Shown: piece after piece, positions 9,724 to 15,988 of the stretch
Numbering within the stretch: position 1 is the stretch's first letter
How the letters are laid out: the number at the start of each line of letters is the position of its first letter
From: a virus
IMG/VR virus record: IMGVR_UViG_3300017748_000072
Coordinates: 1-29,758 of that record
Length of the DNA stretch: 29,758 nucleotides
Direction: 5' to 3' (one strand)
The notes under the pieces: generated by a model
Database searches by the model: none
Told to the model about the DNA's origin: nothing
What the model saw: the letters and a program-made list of their open reading frames with translations, nothing else
Program-made: the position numbers and the translations under genes

Positions 9724-10143
9724 ATGAATAAAAGAGGAGATAAGGACAGCGTGAACGACAGAATGGTTAAGTGGACGGCCCTACCAGCGGTTTATCTATG
9801 GTTGGCCGCAAGCGGAGCCGTAGTTGCTATGGGCATTATTAGACCCGAAGTTGTTCTTGAAAATATTGAAGGGTTCATTGCTCTTATAGCAATTATTGGT
9901 GGAACTGCTCAACCGGCATTTGCTACTATGCTTGAACTTTGGAAGCAAGAACAACAAACTGAAACGGATTTGCACCCCTCAGTAATTGAATCCCAAACAA
10001 AGGTTATGGAACAAAGAGCCGCTTTAGAAAGAGAAATGGCTCTCAATGCTCAAAAGCACAAGCATATGATGGATGCTGAGGAACGCCGAGCCAAGATTGA
10101 ACTTGTTAAAGATGGCAAGGCCGTGTTTAAAAAAGATAAGTAG
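9724..10143 (+). CDS. Two-helix membrane protein with long charged tail, holin-like (139 aa)
   Basis: Two hydrophobic segments are clear: about residues 17-40 (ALPAVYLWLAASGAVVAMGI) and about 49-70 (FIALIAIIGGTAQPAFATML). They are followed by a charged, Gln/Glu/Lys-rich helix of about 65 residues (EQQTETDLHPS, then EERRAKIELVKDGKAV) that is probably coiled coil in the cytoplasm. Small size, two membrane helices and place at the end of the structural genes suggest a holin-like role, but no conserved holin motif was seen and archaeal holins are poorly known. It is the last gene of the plus-strand unit; the strands converge about 80 bases on. Confidence 0.6.
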   Translation: MNKRGDKDSVNDRMVKWTALPAVYLWLAASGAVVAMGIIRPEVVLENIEGFIALIAIIGGTAQPAFATMLELWKQEQQTETDLHPSVIESQTKVMEQRAALEREMALNAQKHKHMMDAEERRAKIELVKDGKAVFKKDK

Positions 10144-10151
10144 GAATAGTT

Positions 10152-10216
10152 AAAAAAATTCGGATTTATCAAAAACGCAAAAAAAGGACTACCGCCCCCC
10201 GAAGGGAACGATAGCC
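10152..10216 (-). terminator. Intrinsic terminator of the minus-strand operon (UUCG hairpin plus T-runs)
   Basis: On the minus strand, just after the stop of the exonuclease gene, GGCTATCG (10216-10209), TTCCC, a TTCG loop (10203-10200) and GGGGG CGGTAGTCC (to 10186) form a stem of about 13 pairs. There is one bulged T and a few G-U pairs. T7 follows at 10185-10179, then T5 at 10175-10171 and T7 at 10158-10152. The plus strand has no T-run after the stem, so the site mainly serves the minus strand. Confidence 0.8.
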
Positions 10217-10225
10217 CAATATTAC

Positions 10226-10822
10226 TTACCACTCAATTTCAATTTTATGGAACTCATTATCGTTCTCATTAAAATACTCAATTTGTTTATTCACTCTACC
10301 TTTTTCCCAAACCTCATAAGAGATTTTAGAATCCAAAACACAATACTTGACAACATCTTCATACCTTCCTTCTGCCCACCACCTAACAGCAGTTAAACCG
10401 TCTGCGGATTTTTTAGTTCCTAAATTACACTTTGCTAAATTATCTAGCGAGACATGAAACCCACTAGTATGTTTATTCATAAGTCGGCTGGTATCAATAC
10501 ATCTAGCATCTTTATTGTCAAGAAACTTCTTTGCAATAAAAATATCCATTGAATCCCGAAGGGCTGGTAGGTCAAAACTAATAATGTTGTGTCCTAGCAA
10601 AACACCTCCTTCGTCAAAGTGCTGGTCCAAGTCGTATTTTAAACTCCTAAGAGACTTAACCAACACCCCGTCAATACTCATGGGTTTATCTACATAAGCC
10701 CTTGATTCCTTTCCGTCCCATGTTGTAACGCAGGTTATATTCCACATATGGGTATTGTTCCAACCTCCGATGTCTGCCGCACTATTTCCTGTTTCAATAT
10801 CAATTGCTAATACTTTATTCAT
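10226..10822 (-). CDS. DEDDy 3'-5' exonuclease (RNase H-like, 198 aa)
   Basis: The three Exo motifs of the DnaQ-like superfamily are present. Exo I is AIDIET with D8 and E10, Exo II is GHNIISFDLPAL with D84, and Exo III is KYCVLDSKISYE with Y160 and D164, the tyrosine form (DEDDy). It has no polymerase domain, so it is a stand-alone nuclease that would remove nucleotides from a 3' end in two-metal fashion, in repair, recombination or primer processing. The ATG has GAGGTG eight bases upstream and overlaps the end of the preceding small gene. It is the last gene before the terminator. Fold and activity are well supported; the in vivo substrate is unknown. Confidence 0.85.
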   Translation of the reverse strand: MNKVLAIDIETGNSAADIGGWNNTHMWNITCVTTWDGKESRAYVDKPMSIDGVLVKSLRSLKYDLDQHFDEGGVLLGHNIISFDLPALRDSMDIFIAKKFLDNKDARCIDTSRLMNKHTSGFHVSLDNLAKCNLGTKKSADGLTAVRWWAEGRYEDVVKYCVLDSKISYEVWEKGRVNKQIEYFNENDNEFHKIEIEW

Positions 10823-11000
10823 TTTTATACACCTCTATGTCCTTGATTTCTTCCAAAGAATATCCACTTGTTATTAAATTAGCAAGACTATTTAAATGTT
10901 CCTTACTTATAAAGGTCATTAAAATATCCACTATATCTTCTTTGGAAATTTGTTCATTACTAAAGTAGGACCTAATCGTCATAACCCTATCCTTATTCAT
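10815..11000 (-). CDS. Hypothetical small protein between helicase and exonuclease (61 aa)
   Basis: No family is recognised. The product looks all-helical and charged (YFSNEQISKEDIVDILMTF, then LANLITSGYSLEEIKDIEVY). The ATG at 11000 overlaps the stop of the candidate helicase; GGAGG encoded in the helicase's last codons lies about ten bases upstream. A second ATG at 10982 is also possible. Its stop overlaps the exonuclease start, so all three genes are probably translated in series. A small helicase or nuclease partner would fit the place, but nothing in the sequence shows that. Confidence 0.55.
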   Translation of the reverse strand: MNKDRVMTIRSYFSNEQISKEDIVDILMTFISKEHLNSLANLITSGYSLEEIKDIEVYKNE

Positions 11001-12543
11001 CGTTAGTCGCCCTCCTCATGTAGACCTTTTTATCTCTTTTTTCAACCTCAAAGAGATGTTCCGCTTTAGTCCAAAGTCGGTAGAATGTTGCTCTCGCTTT
11101 CTTTGTTTTCTTGAGGTAGGTTTGAATTACACTAGTTTTTGTAACCCATCCATCGGTAGCATTTGTCCTTTCTTTGGTTTCCTCATAGCAAGAAATTACA
11201 ATGTTCTCCACCTTTTTAGATTGAGTCCTAGTATCTCCGCCCTTGAGTTTCATACTGAACCAGTCCGTAATAGAATCAAAACTACTATCCGTAAGAATTT
11301 TTGCTTGGTCTACATGACGAGCCGTTACAATGGGAGACTTTTCCGAGATAGCACACAGGGTAGCGGCAATACCCATGTTGTTGATAGTATTCATTCGGAA
11401 TGAATCTAGTGCCTCATACATTTGAATCCCCTCGTAGTTGTCCATATGCCGACGCATACCTTTGTTAACAACCTTAAGACGATTGAGGGCTTCCTGCTGA
11501 AAAACAGTAATGGTTCTTTTATCCCCTGTTTCTTGGAGGCGGCGTTGAACCCATAGATAAATGTCGTAGAGTTGATTCGCATACTTCTCAAAGTCCAAGT
11601 GGTCTTCCTCTGTATCTCTAATGATACCGAAACTGTCCAAGTAAATATCCTCCATCTTTGCCTTCAACGAAGGAGCAATTTCCCTAACATATAACCACAT
11701 TCTTTGAAACACACCCTTTGTGAGAATAACTGCTTCCAACCCTTGTGGGGGAAGAGTGGTAGCCCATAGTGAACGCTGACAATCAACCACCAATGGTTCT
11801 TTCCAATCGGTTAGTCGTTTCTTAATTAGATGTGTGTCCGAATCTAACTTGTTCATAAACTTTTGAAACATCATCACCGTGTCTTGTTTATGCTGACTAT
11901 CCTTAAAAATACCCGAATGTTCAAATTCATCAAATGCAATAAAGCCCGAACCATACAACGCACCATTAACCGTGATGTCAATAAACTGTTGCTCAGGGTC
12001 TCCGTTATCATCTACTGGGTTATTCTCACCCGCTTCCCATCGTTCATTAAGTTGATTAGTCTTAATTGTTCCTAACAGGGCTTGGTCTGTAAAGGCATCC
12101 GGGTTTTCAAGAGTAAATTTATCTAATCCCGATAATCTACCCCTTATGTTTTTACCAGTAATTTCTGCAAATTCATCGGACATGGGGTATTCGTTAACTA
12201 GTGTGAACAAATGCTCCCATGTAGGTTGTAAGAAATCAAACATCGTTGTCTTACCTGTTCTAGCCGTTTGAATCCAACAGAAATGAATTCGTGTATCAAG
12301 GGGAGTCCCAAGGACCGCCACCCTAACACAATTCTTTAATATCTGCCCAAGTGTTACAAAATACGACATAGCGGCTGGATAGTCGTTATAAACTGAATAC
12401 TTCGTAACTCCTTCTATCCAATTTAGTGCCGTTTTTGGCAACTCTACTGCTTCTCTCTTTTCTATAATTTTTGCTACTTCTTCGTTCATGCTAACGAGAC
12501 TGTCGTATAATTCCCACTCGTCTACATCAAAATCTATGCTCAA
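10993..12543 (-). CDS. P-loop ATPase, candidate replicative helicase with C-terminal winged helix (516 aa)
   Basis: A P-loop-like segment, QTARTGKTT (residues 92-100), has the GKT core but Gln where the first Gly of Walker A is usual. Walker B is FIAFDEFEH (201-209) with D205 and E206. Downstream, KGVFQRMWLYVREI (near 280) resembles the arginine-bearing segment of DUF3987/D5-like helicases. The helical region MGIAATLCAISEKSPIVTA is like an AAA+ lid, and the C-terminus (RATFYRLWTKAEHLFEV) looks like a winged helix. It starts with TTG, preceded by GGAGG at seven bases and overlapping the XPF gene stop (TTGA). As the only helicase-like ATPase beside the primase in this replication operon it is the best candidate for unwinding the fork. 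The exact family is uncertain. Confidence 0.55.
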   Translation of the reverse strand: MSIDFDVDEWELYDSLVSMNEEVAKIIEKREAVELPKTALNWIEGVTKYSVYNDYPAAMSYFVTLGQILKNCVRVAVLGTPLDTRIHFCWIQTARTGKTTMFDFLQPTWEHLFTLVNEYPMSDEFAEITGKNIRGRLSGLDKFTLENPDAFTDQALLGTIKTNQLNERWEAGENNPVDDNGDPEQQFIDITVNGALYGSGFIAFDEFEHSGIFKDSQHKQDTVMMFQKFMNKLDSDTHLIKKRLTDWKEPLVVDCQRSLWATTLPPQGLEAVILTKGVFQRMWLYVREIAPSLKAKMEDIYLDSFGIIRDTEEDHLDFEKYANQLYDIYLWVQRRLQETGDKRTITVFQQEALNRLKVVNKGMRRHMDNYEGIQMYEALDSFRMNTINNMGIAATLCAISEKSPIVTARHVDQAKILTDSSFDSITDWFSMKLKGGDTRTQSKKVENIVISCYEETKERTNATDGWVTKTSVIQTYLKKTKKARATFYRLWTKAEHLFEVEKRDKKVYMRRATNDE

Positions 12544-13205
12544 TATGATACCTCCTTTTCTTCATTTAGTGCTTCTAATATACTAGAAGCGGTTATTTTT
12601 CCTATTTTTTCTATTTTTGTTAGTGATTTTACATCACTTGATGCAATTTTTGCTATTGACCCGTAAGTTTCAAGCAATAAATTGGCTTTTTCGTTTGTAA
12701 TGCCTTTAATTTGTGTCAAAATATCAATTCTAACATCATCTGTTCGTTTTTTCTTGGGCAACATTTTACTCAAGTCTACTTTTCTGTCCTTATTGTAAAA
12801 ACAAGCAACAATAAACTCGGCGGCATCCCTTGTGGCGGGAATCCACACGACTTTTGTATTAGTATTAAGAGTAATTGCTGACATAGCACCCACTAATCTT
12901 CGTTTCATCTTATTTATGACTGTTTTATCAAATGTTTTTAGGTGTGTTCCTAGTTCGGAAGCCTTTCCATGAATTAGAACAACAGTTTTACTGTAATTAT
13001 CTTCCATGTTGCTTATTTGGTTAAACATTCTTTTTTCCTTGACGGAGTAGTAGAAATCACTAACGGATTTTGCCTCAATGCAGATATTTTCACCCACATA
13101 GTCTCCAACCTCAATAAACCTTCTTTCCACAGGAACTCTAGCCAAGCCAGCAAAGTATTCCACATTAGAACACAATACAGAACTTTCTCTACTATCAATT
13201 ATCAT
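12540..13205 (-). CDS. XPF/ERCC4-family structure-specific nuclease with helix-hairpin-helix tail (221 aa)
   Basis: The N-terminal nuclease domain begins IIDSRE (D4, E7) and carries GDY at 34-36, followed by IEAKSVSDF at 43-51. The family consensus there is ERK-x3-D; here it is EAK, so the acidic residues and Lys are kept but Arg is Ala. The C-terminal part (LTQIKGITNEKANLLLETYG and KIEKIGKITASSIL) is a pair of helix-hairpin-helix DNA-binding motifs, as in archaeal XPF. It would cut branched or flapped DNA at forks or recombination intermediates. The frame opens further up, but GGAGG at 13213-13217 is seven bases before ATG 13205, so that start is chosen over GTG/ATG codons at 13247 and 13211. 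It overlaps the primase end by 11 bases. Family confidence is high. Confidence 0.82.
   Translation of the reverse strand: MIIDSRESSVLCSNVEYFAGLARVPVERRFIEVGDYVGENICIEAKSVSDFYYSVKEKRMFNQISNMEDNYSKTVVLIHGKASELGTHLKTFDKTVINKMKRRLVGAMSAITLNTNTKVVWIPATRDAAEFIVACFYNKDRKVDLSKMLPKKKRTDDVRIDILTQIKGITNEKANLLLETYGSIAKIASSDVKSLTKIEKIGKITASSILEALNEEKEVSY
12551..12555 (-). promoter_or_regulatory. Ribosome binding site that fixes the TTG start of the candidate helicase
   Basis: GGAGG lies seven bases before TTG (12543-12541), which overlaps the XPF stop as TTGA. No ATG is in a better position. The same seven-base spacing precedes many other starts in this operon. Confidence 0.7.
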
Positions 13206-14232
13206 CGCCATACCTCCAACACTTTCCAACGCACATTCCTTTATCAATTAGAGTCGCACACGAAGCCGACATAAACCTCTTATTCACCACATAGTTCACA
13301 AACTTTCTAGTAGTGGCTGGGTTGTAATCAATCCAAACATCTTCTTTACTAGCAATCTGTTCAACCTCAGCACAGATGATATTTGATATATCGCCCAAGA
13401 CTTCACCTTGTAATTCTCTTGGACTTCCTTCAATGCCCCGTTCAATCAAAACCATGTCGGAAATAATTTCATTATACCATTGAACGAGCAGATACCTAGC
13501 CTCATGTAGTGGGTTTTGAACCAAATTAGCCGAGGCCAAACAAGGAATCACCGGCAGGGTAGCGGGCGAGTCCACGCTTTCAATCTCAATGCCCGCCGCC
13601 TCAATTTCTTTTACCTTAGGCCATTCAAGCAATTGTTCTCCATAGTATTCATTTGCACCCGACCTTTGTTTCTTGCTCATTTCTAGGATGAAGTTTAAAT
13701 CATTCTTTAAGTCCGATTGCCTTAGGGGGATAGAAAACCTCTTTGCCCCCATGTGATAGGTATTTTGCACTCTTCGTAGGCGGGTTGTGTTGATAACCCG
13801 ATGGTCAAGTAGAGGAGACTTTTTGATTACATCATGGCAGATATTGAAAAATGCCTTGACTCTTCTCAAGTCCGAAGTCCTCTTACCATAGACGAAAATG
13901 TAAAAACCTCGTCCACTAAAAGCCATCCGATGTTTTAGATTTCTTTTTATCAACCAAGCATGAAGAGTCTTTAAGTCCTCATACGCTTCGTCCAAAGAAT
14001 CATTTCCATGAGCGTCAATATCCAAAAAGATTCTGTCAATAATAACTGAATGTTCAAGCCCCCGGTTGTCGGAAAACTCATCGTAATTATATACAGATGT
14101 ATATACATTCATCTTACCGTTGTAGATTTTAATATAGTCTAAAAATTCTTCTTTGTCGTGAACAACAAACCGCTTAGGCTGTCTAGCGTTCATGTGTGGG
14201 CTTCCTGCCCATACTTCTCTCGGAAAATACAT
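13195..14232 (-). CDS. Archaeo-eukaryotic primase with PriL-like iron-sulphur C-terminus (345 aa)
   Basis: The N-terminal half is an AEP catalytic domain. FLDIDAHG has the metal-binding D71 and D73, FSGRGFYIFV (105-114) corresponds to the nucleotide-binding motif, and LLDHRVINTTRLRRVQNTYH (141-160) gives the third acid D143 and the conserved R-L-x-R. From about residue 228 the sequence changes to a PriL-type pattern: IPCLAS with C231, HEARYLLVQW, then a C-terminal SCATLIDKGMCVGKC with C325, C334 and C338. Four such cysteines hold a 4Fe-4S cluster in archaeal and eukaryotic large primase subunits. The gene thus appears to join PriS and the PriL C-terminal domain in one chain that makes primers alone. 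GGTGA lies four bases before ATG 14232. The AEP call is firm; the fusion call is inferred from the motif pattern. Confidence 0.85.
   Translation of the reverse strand: MYFPREVWAGSPHMNARQPKRFVVHDKEEFLDYIKIYNGKMNVYTSVYNYDEFSDNRGLEHSVIIDRIFLDIDAHGNDSLDEAYEDLKTLHAWLIKRNLKHRMAFSGRGFYIFVYGKRTSDLRRVKAFFNICHDVIKKSPLLDHRVINTTRLRRVQNTYHMGAKRFSIPLRQSDLKNDLNFILEMSKKQRSGANEYYGEQLLEWPKVKEIEAAGIEIESVDSPATLPVIPCLASANLVQNPLHEARYLLVQWYNEIISDMVLIERGIEGSPRELQGEVLGDISNIICAEVEQIASKEDVWIDYNPATTRKFVNYVVNKRFMSASCATLIDKGMCVGKCWRYGDDN
13213..13217 (-). promoter_or_regulatory. Ribosome binding site deciding the XPF nuclease start
   Basis: GGAGG is one base from ATG 13211 but seven bases from ATG 13205. The latter is the spacing seen before other genes here, so 13205 is the likely start. 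The site lies inside the last codons of the primase gene. Confidence 0.65.
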
Positions 14233-14241
14233 TTTTTCACC

Positions 14242-14613
14242 TCATACTTGTTTAGTGTCCTTTTTAATCTGCTCTCGCAGTTCTTCCTTAGAAGGAAGTG
14301 TTTTTACTTTTTCTTTCTTTATTTTTTCCGGAAGGACAACCGGCTTAATATTCATTTCAATCTTGGCTGAATCTAAATCACCTACAATTAATTCTGTCAA
14401 GTGTTCAATATGAAAGGTGTAGAAAGCATCCTCAATTTCCTTTCTCAGTTCATCACTCACAAAATTAGCCATAATATCAAGAGTATATTTCTCTTTACTA
14501 ATTATGTTTCCCAATGTTTGTTCTATGTTGTAAATGTCCTTAACAGTCCACCCAAACTCTAGCACCTTTTTAACTAAATCATTCTTTACTTCTTCAAATT
14601 TTTTTCTATCCAT
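14242..14613 (-). CDS. Hypothetical charged helical protein (123 aa)
   Basis: No family is recognised. The product is rich in Lys and Glu and mostly helical (DRKKFEEVKNDLVKKVLEFG, then DELRKEIEDAFYTFHIEHL), with a basic, proline-containing tail (VLPEKIKKEKVKTLPSKEE). The open frame reaches back to 14703, but that would overlap the Cas4-like gene by 86 bases. GGTGAT, which overlaps the Cas4-like stop, stands just before ATG 14613, so that start is chosen. It lies between the nuclease and the primase and is probably coupled to both. A role in primer synthesis or end processing is only suggested by place. Confidence 0.6.
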   Translation of the reverse strand: MDRKKFEEVKNDLVKKVLEFGWTVKDIYNIEQTLGNIISKEKYTLDIMANFVSDELRKEIEDAFYTFHIEHLTELIVGDLDSAKIEMNIKPVVLPEKIKKEKVKTLPSKEELREQIKKDTKQV

Positions 14614-14617
14614 GTTA

Positions 14618-15511
14618 TCACCAATCATATCCAATACTGCTTTCGCCCTTTTCACAAACAGAGTAAAGACCACACGCCCTACACTTCTTGTAAAAATCAT
14701 CAAATGGGAACTCCATAAGTAGGTAGGAGTCCACTAGTTTCTGCATCGCCTTTTCAACCGATACTTCTGTTCTCGCCTTTACGGGTTCAAGAAATATGTA
14801 GTTGCTCGCTGGGAAAAACCATCCCCAATTAGTAAATTCCATATTAGGGTCAAGTCCCTCTGCAATTTTCTCTTCATCCGTTGCGTTATCAAAGAGAATT
14901 TTATAGAAGGCCATTTCCTTTCTCATGTGGGTAGCCTTGCTATCCTTCCAAATGCCCGTCTTAAGTTCAAGTGGGGTATACCCACCATCAACAATAAACA
15001 ACCTATCAATGATACCTTGTAGGTGTATTTGAACACCATTCAATTCAATTTTAGCATTGAGGCGAACTTCATTACCAGCGGGCTTAAAGAATTCAACAAT
15101 GCCTTCCTTCACACAGTCAATAAATCGTTCAGCAGACCACGAAGCCATACTCCTATACAAAGCCGATGTAATTTCATCGGTCGTTTCTGGATAAAGTTCC
15201 AAGAAACTCTTTGCTAATTTATTGGGGTCGTCAATGTAATTCATAGCATCGTCAACATCAACTGCCTTCCAAAAATCCTCTTGGGCGTTGTGTGCTTCTG
15301 TTCCTCTAAGCATCGCTTCGTTAGCAGGTTGCGATACTTTGCCTTCACCTAATGGGTCATAGGACATTCTATAAGATGCCCTACAAAAACCATAGGTTCC
15401 TAACGATGATTTAGTAATTTTAAGCATGGGGCCATTTTCATCATCGGGGTTCCATTGATATGTAAAGCCGTTGTTTAAATCCCTTTCTGTCCATTCTGTA
15501 ACATAATTCAT
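14618..15511 (-). CDS. Cas4/RecB-like nuclease with four-cysteine iron-sulphur motif (297 aa)
   Basis: The PD-(D/E)XK core of the RecB/Cas4 family is clear. RGTEAH (69-74) supplies the motif I His, GIIDRLFIVDGG has D169, and PLELKTG has E182 and K184. KEMAFYK (198-204) stands where the family's Q-x3-Y motif occurs. Cysteines C43, C277, C280 and C286 (CRACGLYSVC) match the arrangement that holds a 4Fe-4S cluster in Cas4 and AddB. Such enzymes resect or trim DNA ends. There are no other CRISPR genes in the window, so a role in viral recombination or end processing is likelier than spacer acquisition. The ATG overlaps the HNH gene's stop; GGAG precedes it. Confidence 0.85.
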   Translation of the reverse strand: MNYVTEWTERDLNNGFTYQWNPDDENGPMLKITKSSLGTYGFCRASYRMSYDPLGEGKVSQPANEAMLRGTEAHNAQEDFWKAVDVDDAMNYIDDPNKLAKSFLELYPETTDEITSALYRSMASWSAERFIDCVKEGIVEFFKPAGNEVRLNAKIELNGVQIHLQGIIDRLFIVDGGYTPLELKTGIWKDSKATHMRKEMAFYKILFDNATDEEKIAEGLDPNMEFTNWGWFFPASNYIFLEPVKARTEVSVEKAMQKLVDSYLLMEFPFDDFYKKCRACGLYSVCEKGESSIGYDW

Positions 15512-15987
15512 TTTCCTATCTCCTTTAATTCGTCTATTAATGATGAGGCTTGTTGCCTCGTTTGAACGCTGGATATTACATTTTCTGTTCCACCCAACTT
15601 TCTAATGTAGTCCAACTGCTTTTCAGTAGGAGGACCGTCAGTATTTTTAACCACCTTTACGGGTTCTTCCATAACCTTCCTTCTTAAGGAAGCAGTAGTC
15701 TCGTCGTGGCAAGGCTTACAAACCTCAACCACATTACTTCTAGCATAGATTAAATACTCCTTTCCGAGTTCTCTACATCTATGTTGTGAAATAATATGAT
15801 GCCATTCTGTTTTTTCAAAATTATCACCACAAATGGTGCAAATTTTCTGTTTAACCCAAAACTTCTTTTCCTTCTTGTAAATTACTAGAAGGTCTTGTTC
15901 TAAGTTTTCTATTTCTTTCTTTTTGTTATTTATTCTTTCATGTAATTTTCTCATACTTTTAACATATGTTCCGTCTTTTTTACCCAT
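15508..15987 (-). CDS. HNH endonuclease with zinc-binding cysteines (159 aa)
   Basis: Residues 1-45 form a basic coiled coil. The HNH domain follows: CTIC (C50, C53), the catalytic WHHIISQH (H63, H64), and CKPCHDET (C90, C93, H94), whose cysteines with the first pair bind structural zinc. The C-terminus has a separate short helical module, PPTEKQLDYIRKLGG and ASSLIDELKE, a pattern often found appended to viral and plasmid DNA-processing proteins. It would cut or nick DNA with one metal ion. It sits between DNA polymerase B and the Cas4-like nuclease, with GGTGG before its ATG, and overlaps the nuclease gene by four bases. It could be a freestanding homing endonuclease, but operon overlap on one side suggests a resident gene. 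Confidence 0.8.
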   Translation of the reverse strand: MGKKDGTYVKSMRKLHERINNKKKEIENLEQDLLVIYKKEKKFWVKQKICTICGDNFEKTEWHHIISQHRCRELGKEYLIYARSNVVEVCKPCHDETTASLRRKVMEEPVKVVKNTDGPPTEKQLDYIRKLGGTENVISSVQTRQQASSLIDELKEIGK

Positions 15988-15988
15988 A

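Noticed and set aside
11056-11403. Plus-strand open frame of 115 codons opposite the candidate helicase
   Set aside because: No SD, no recognisable motif, and it lies within a well-supported coding frame.
14618-15511. Cas4-like gene as a sign of a CRISPR-Cas locus
   Set aside because: No repeats, cas1 or cas2 were seen; such nucleases are common in archaeal viruses for recombination.
15508-15987. HNH gene as a mobile homing element or part of an intron
   Set aside because: It shares a four-base overlap and SD order with neighbours, and no intron or intein boundary is seen in polB or the nuclease.
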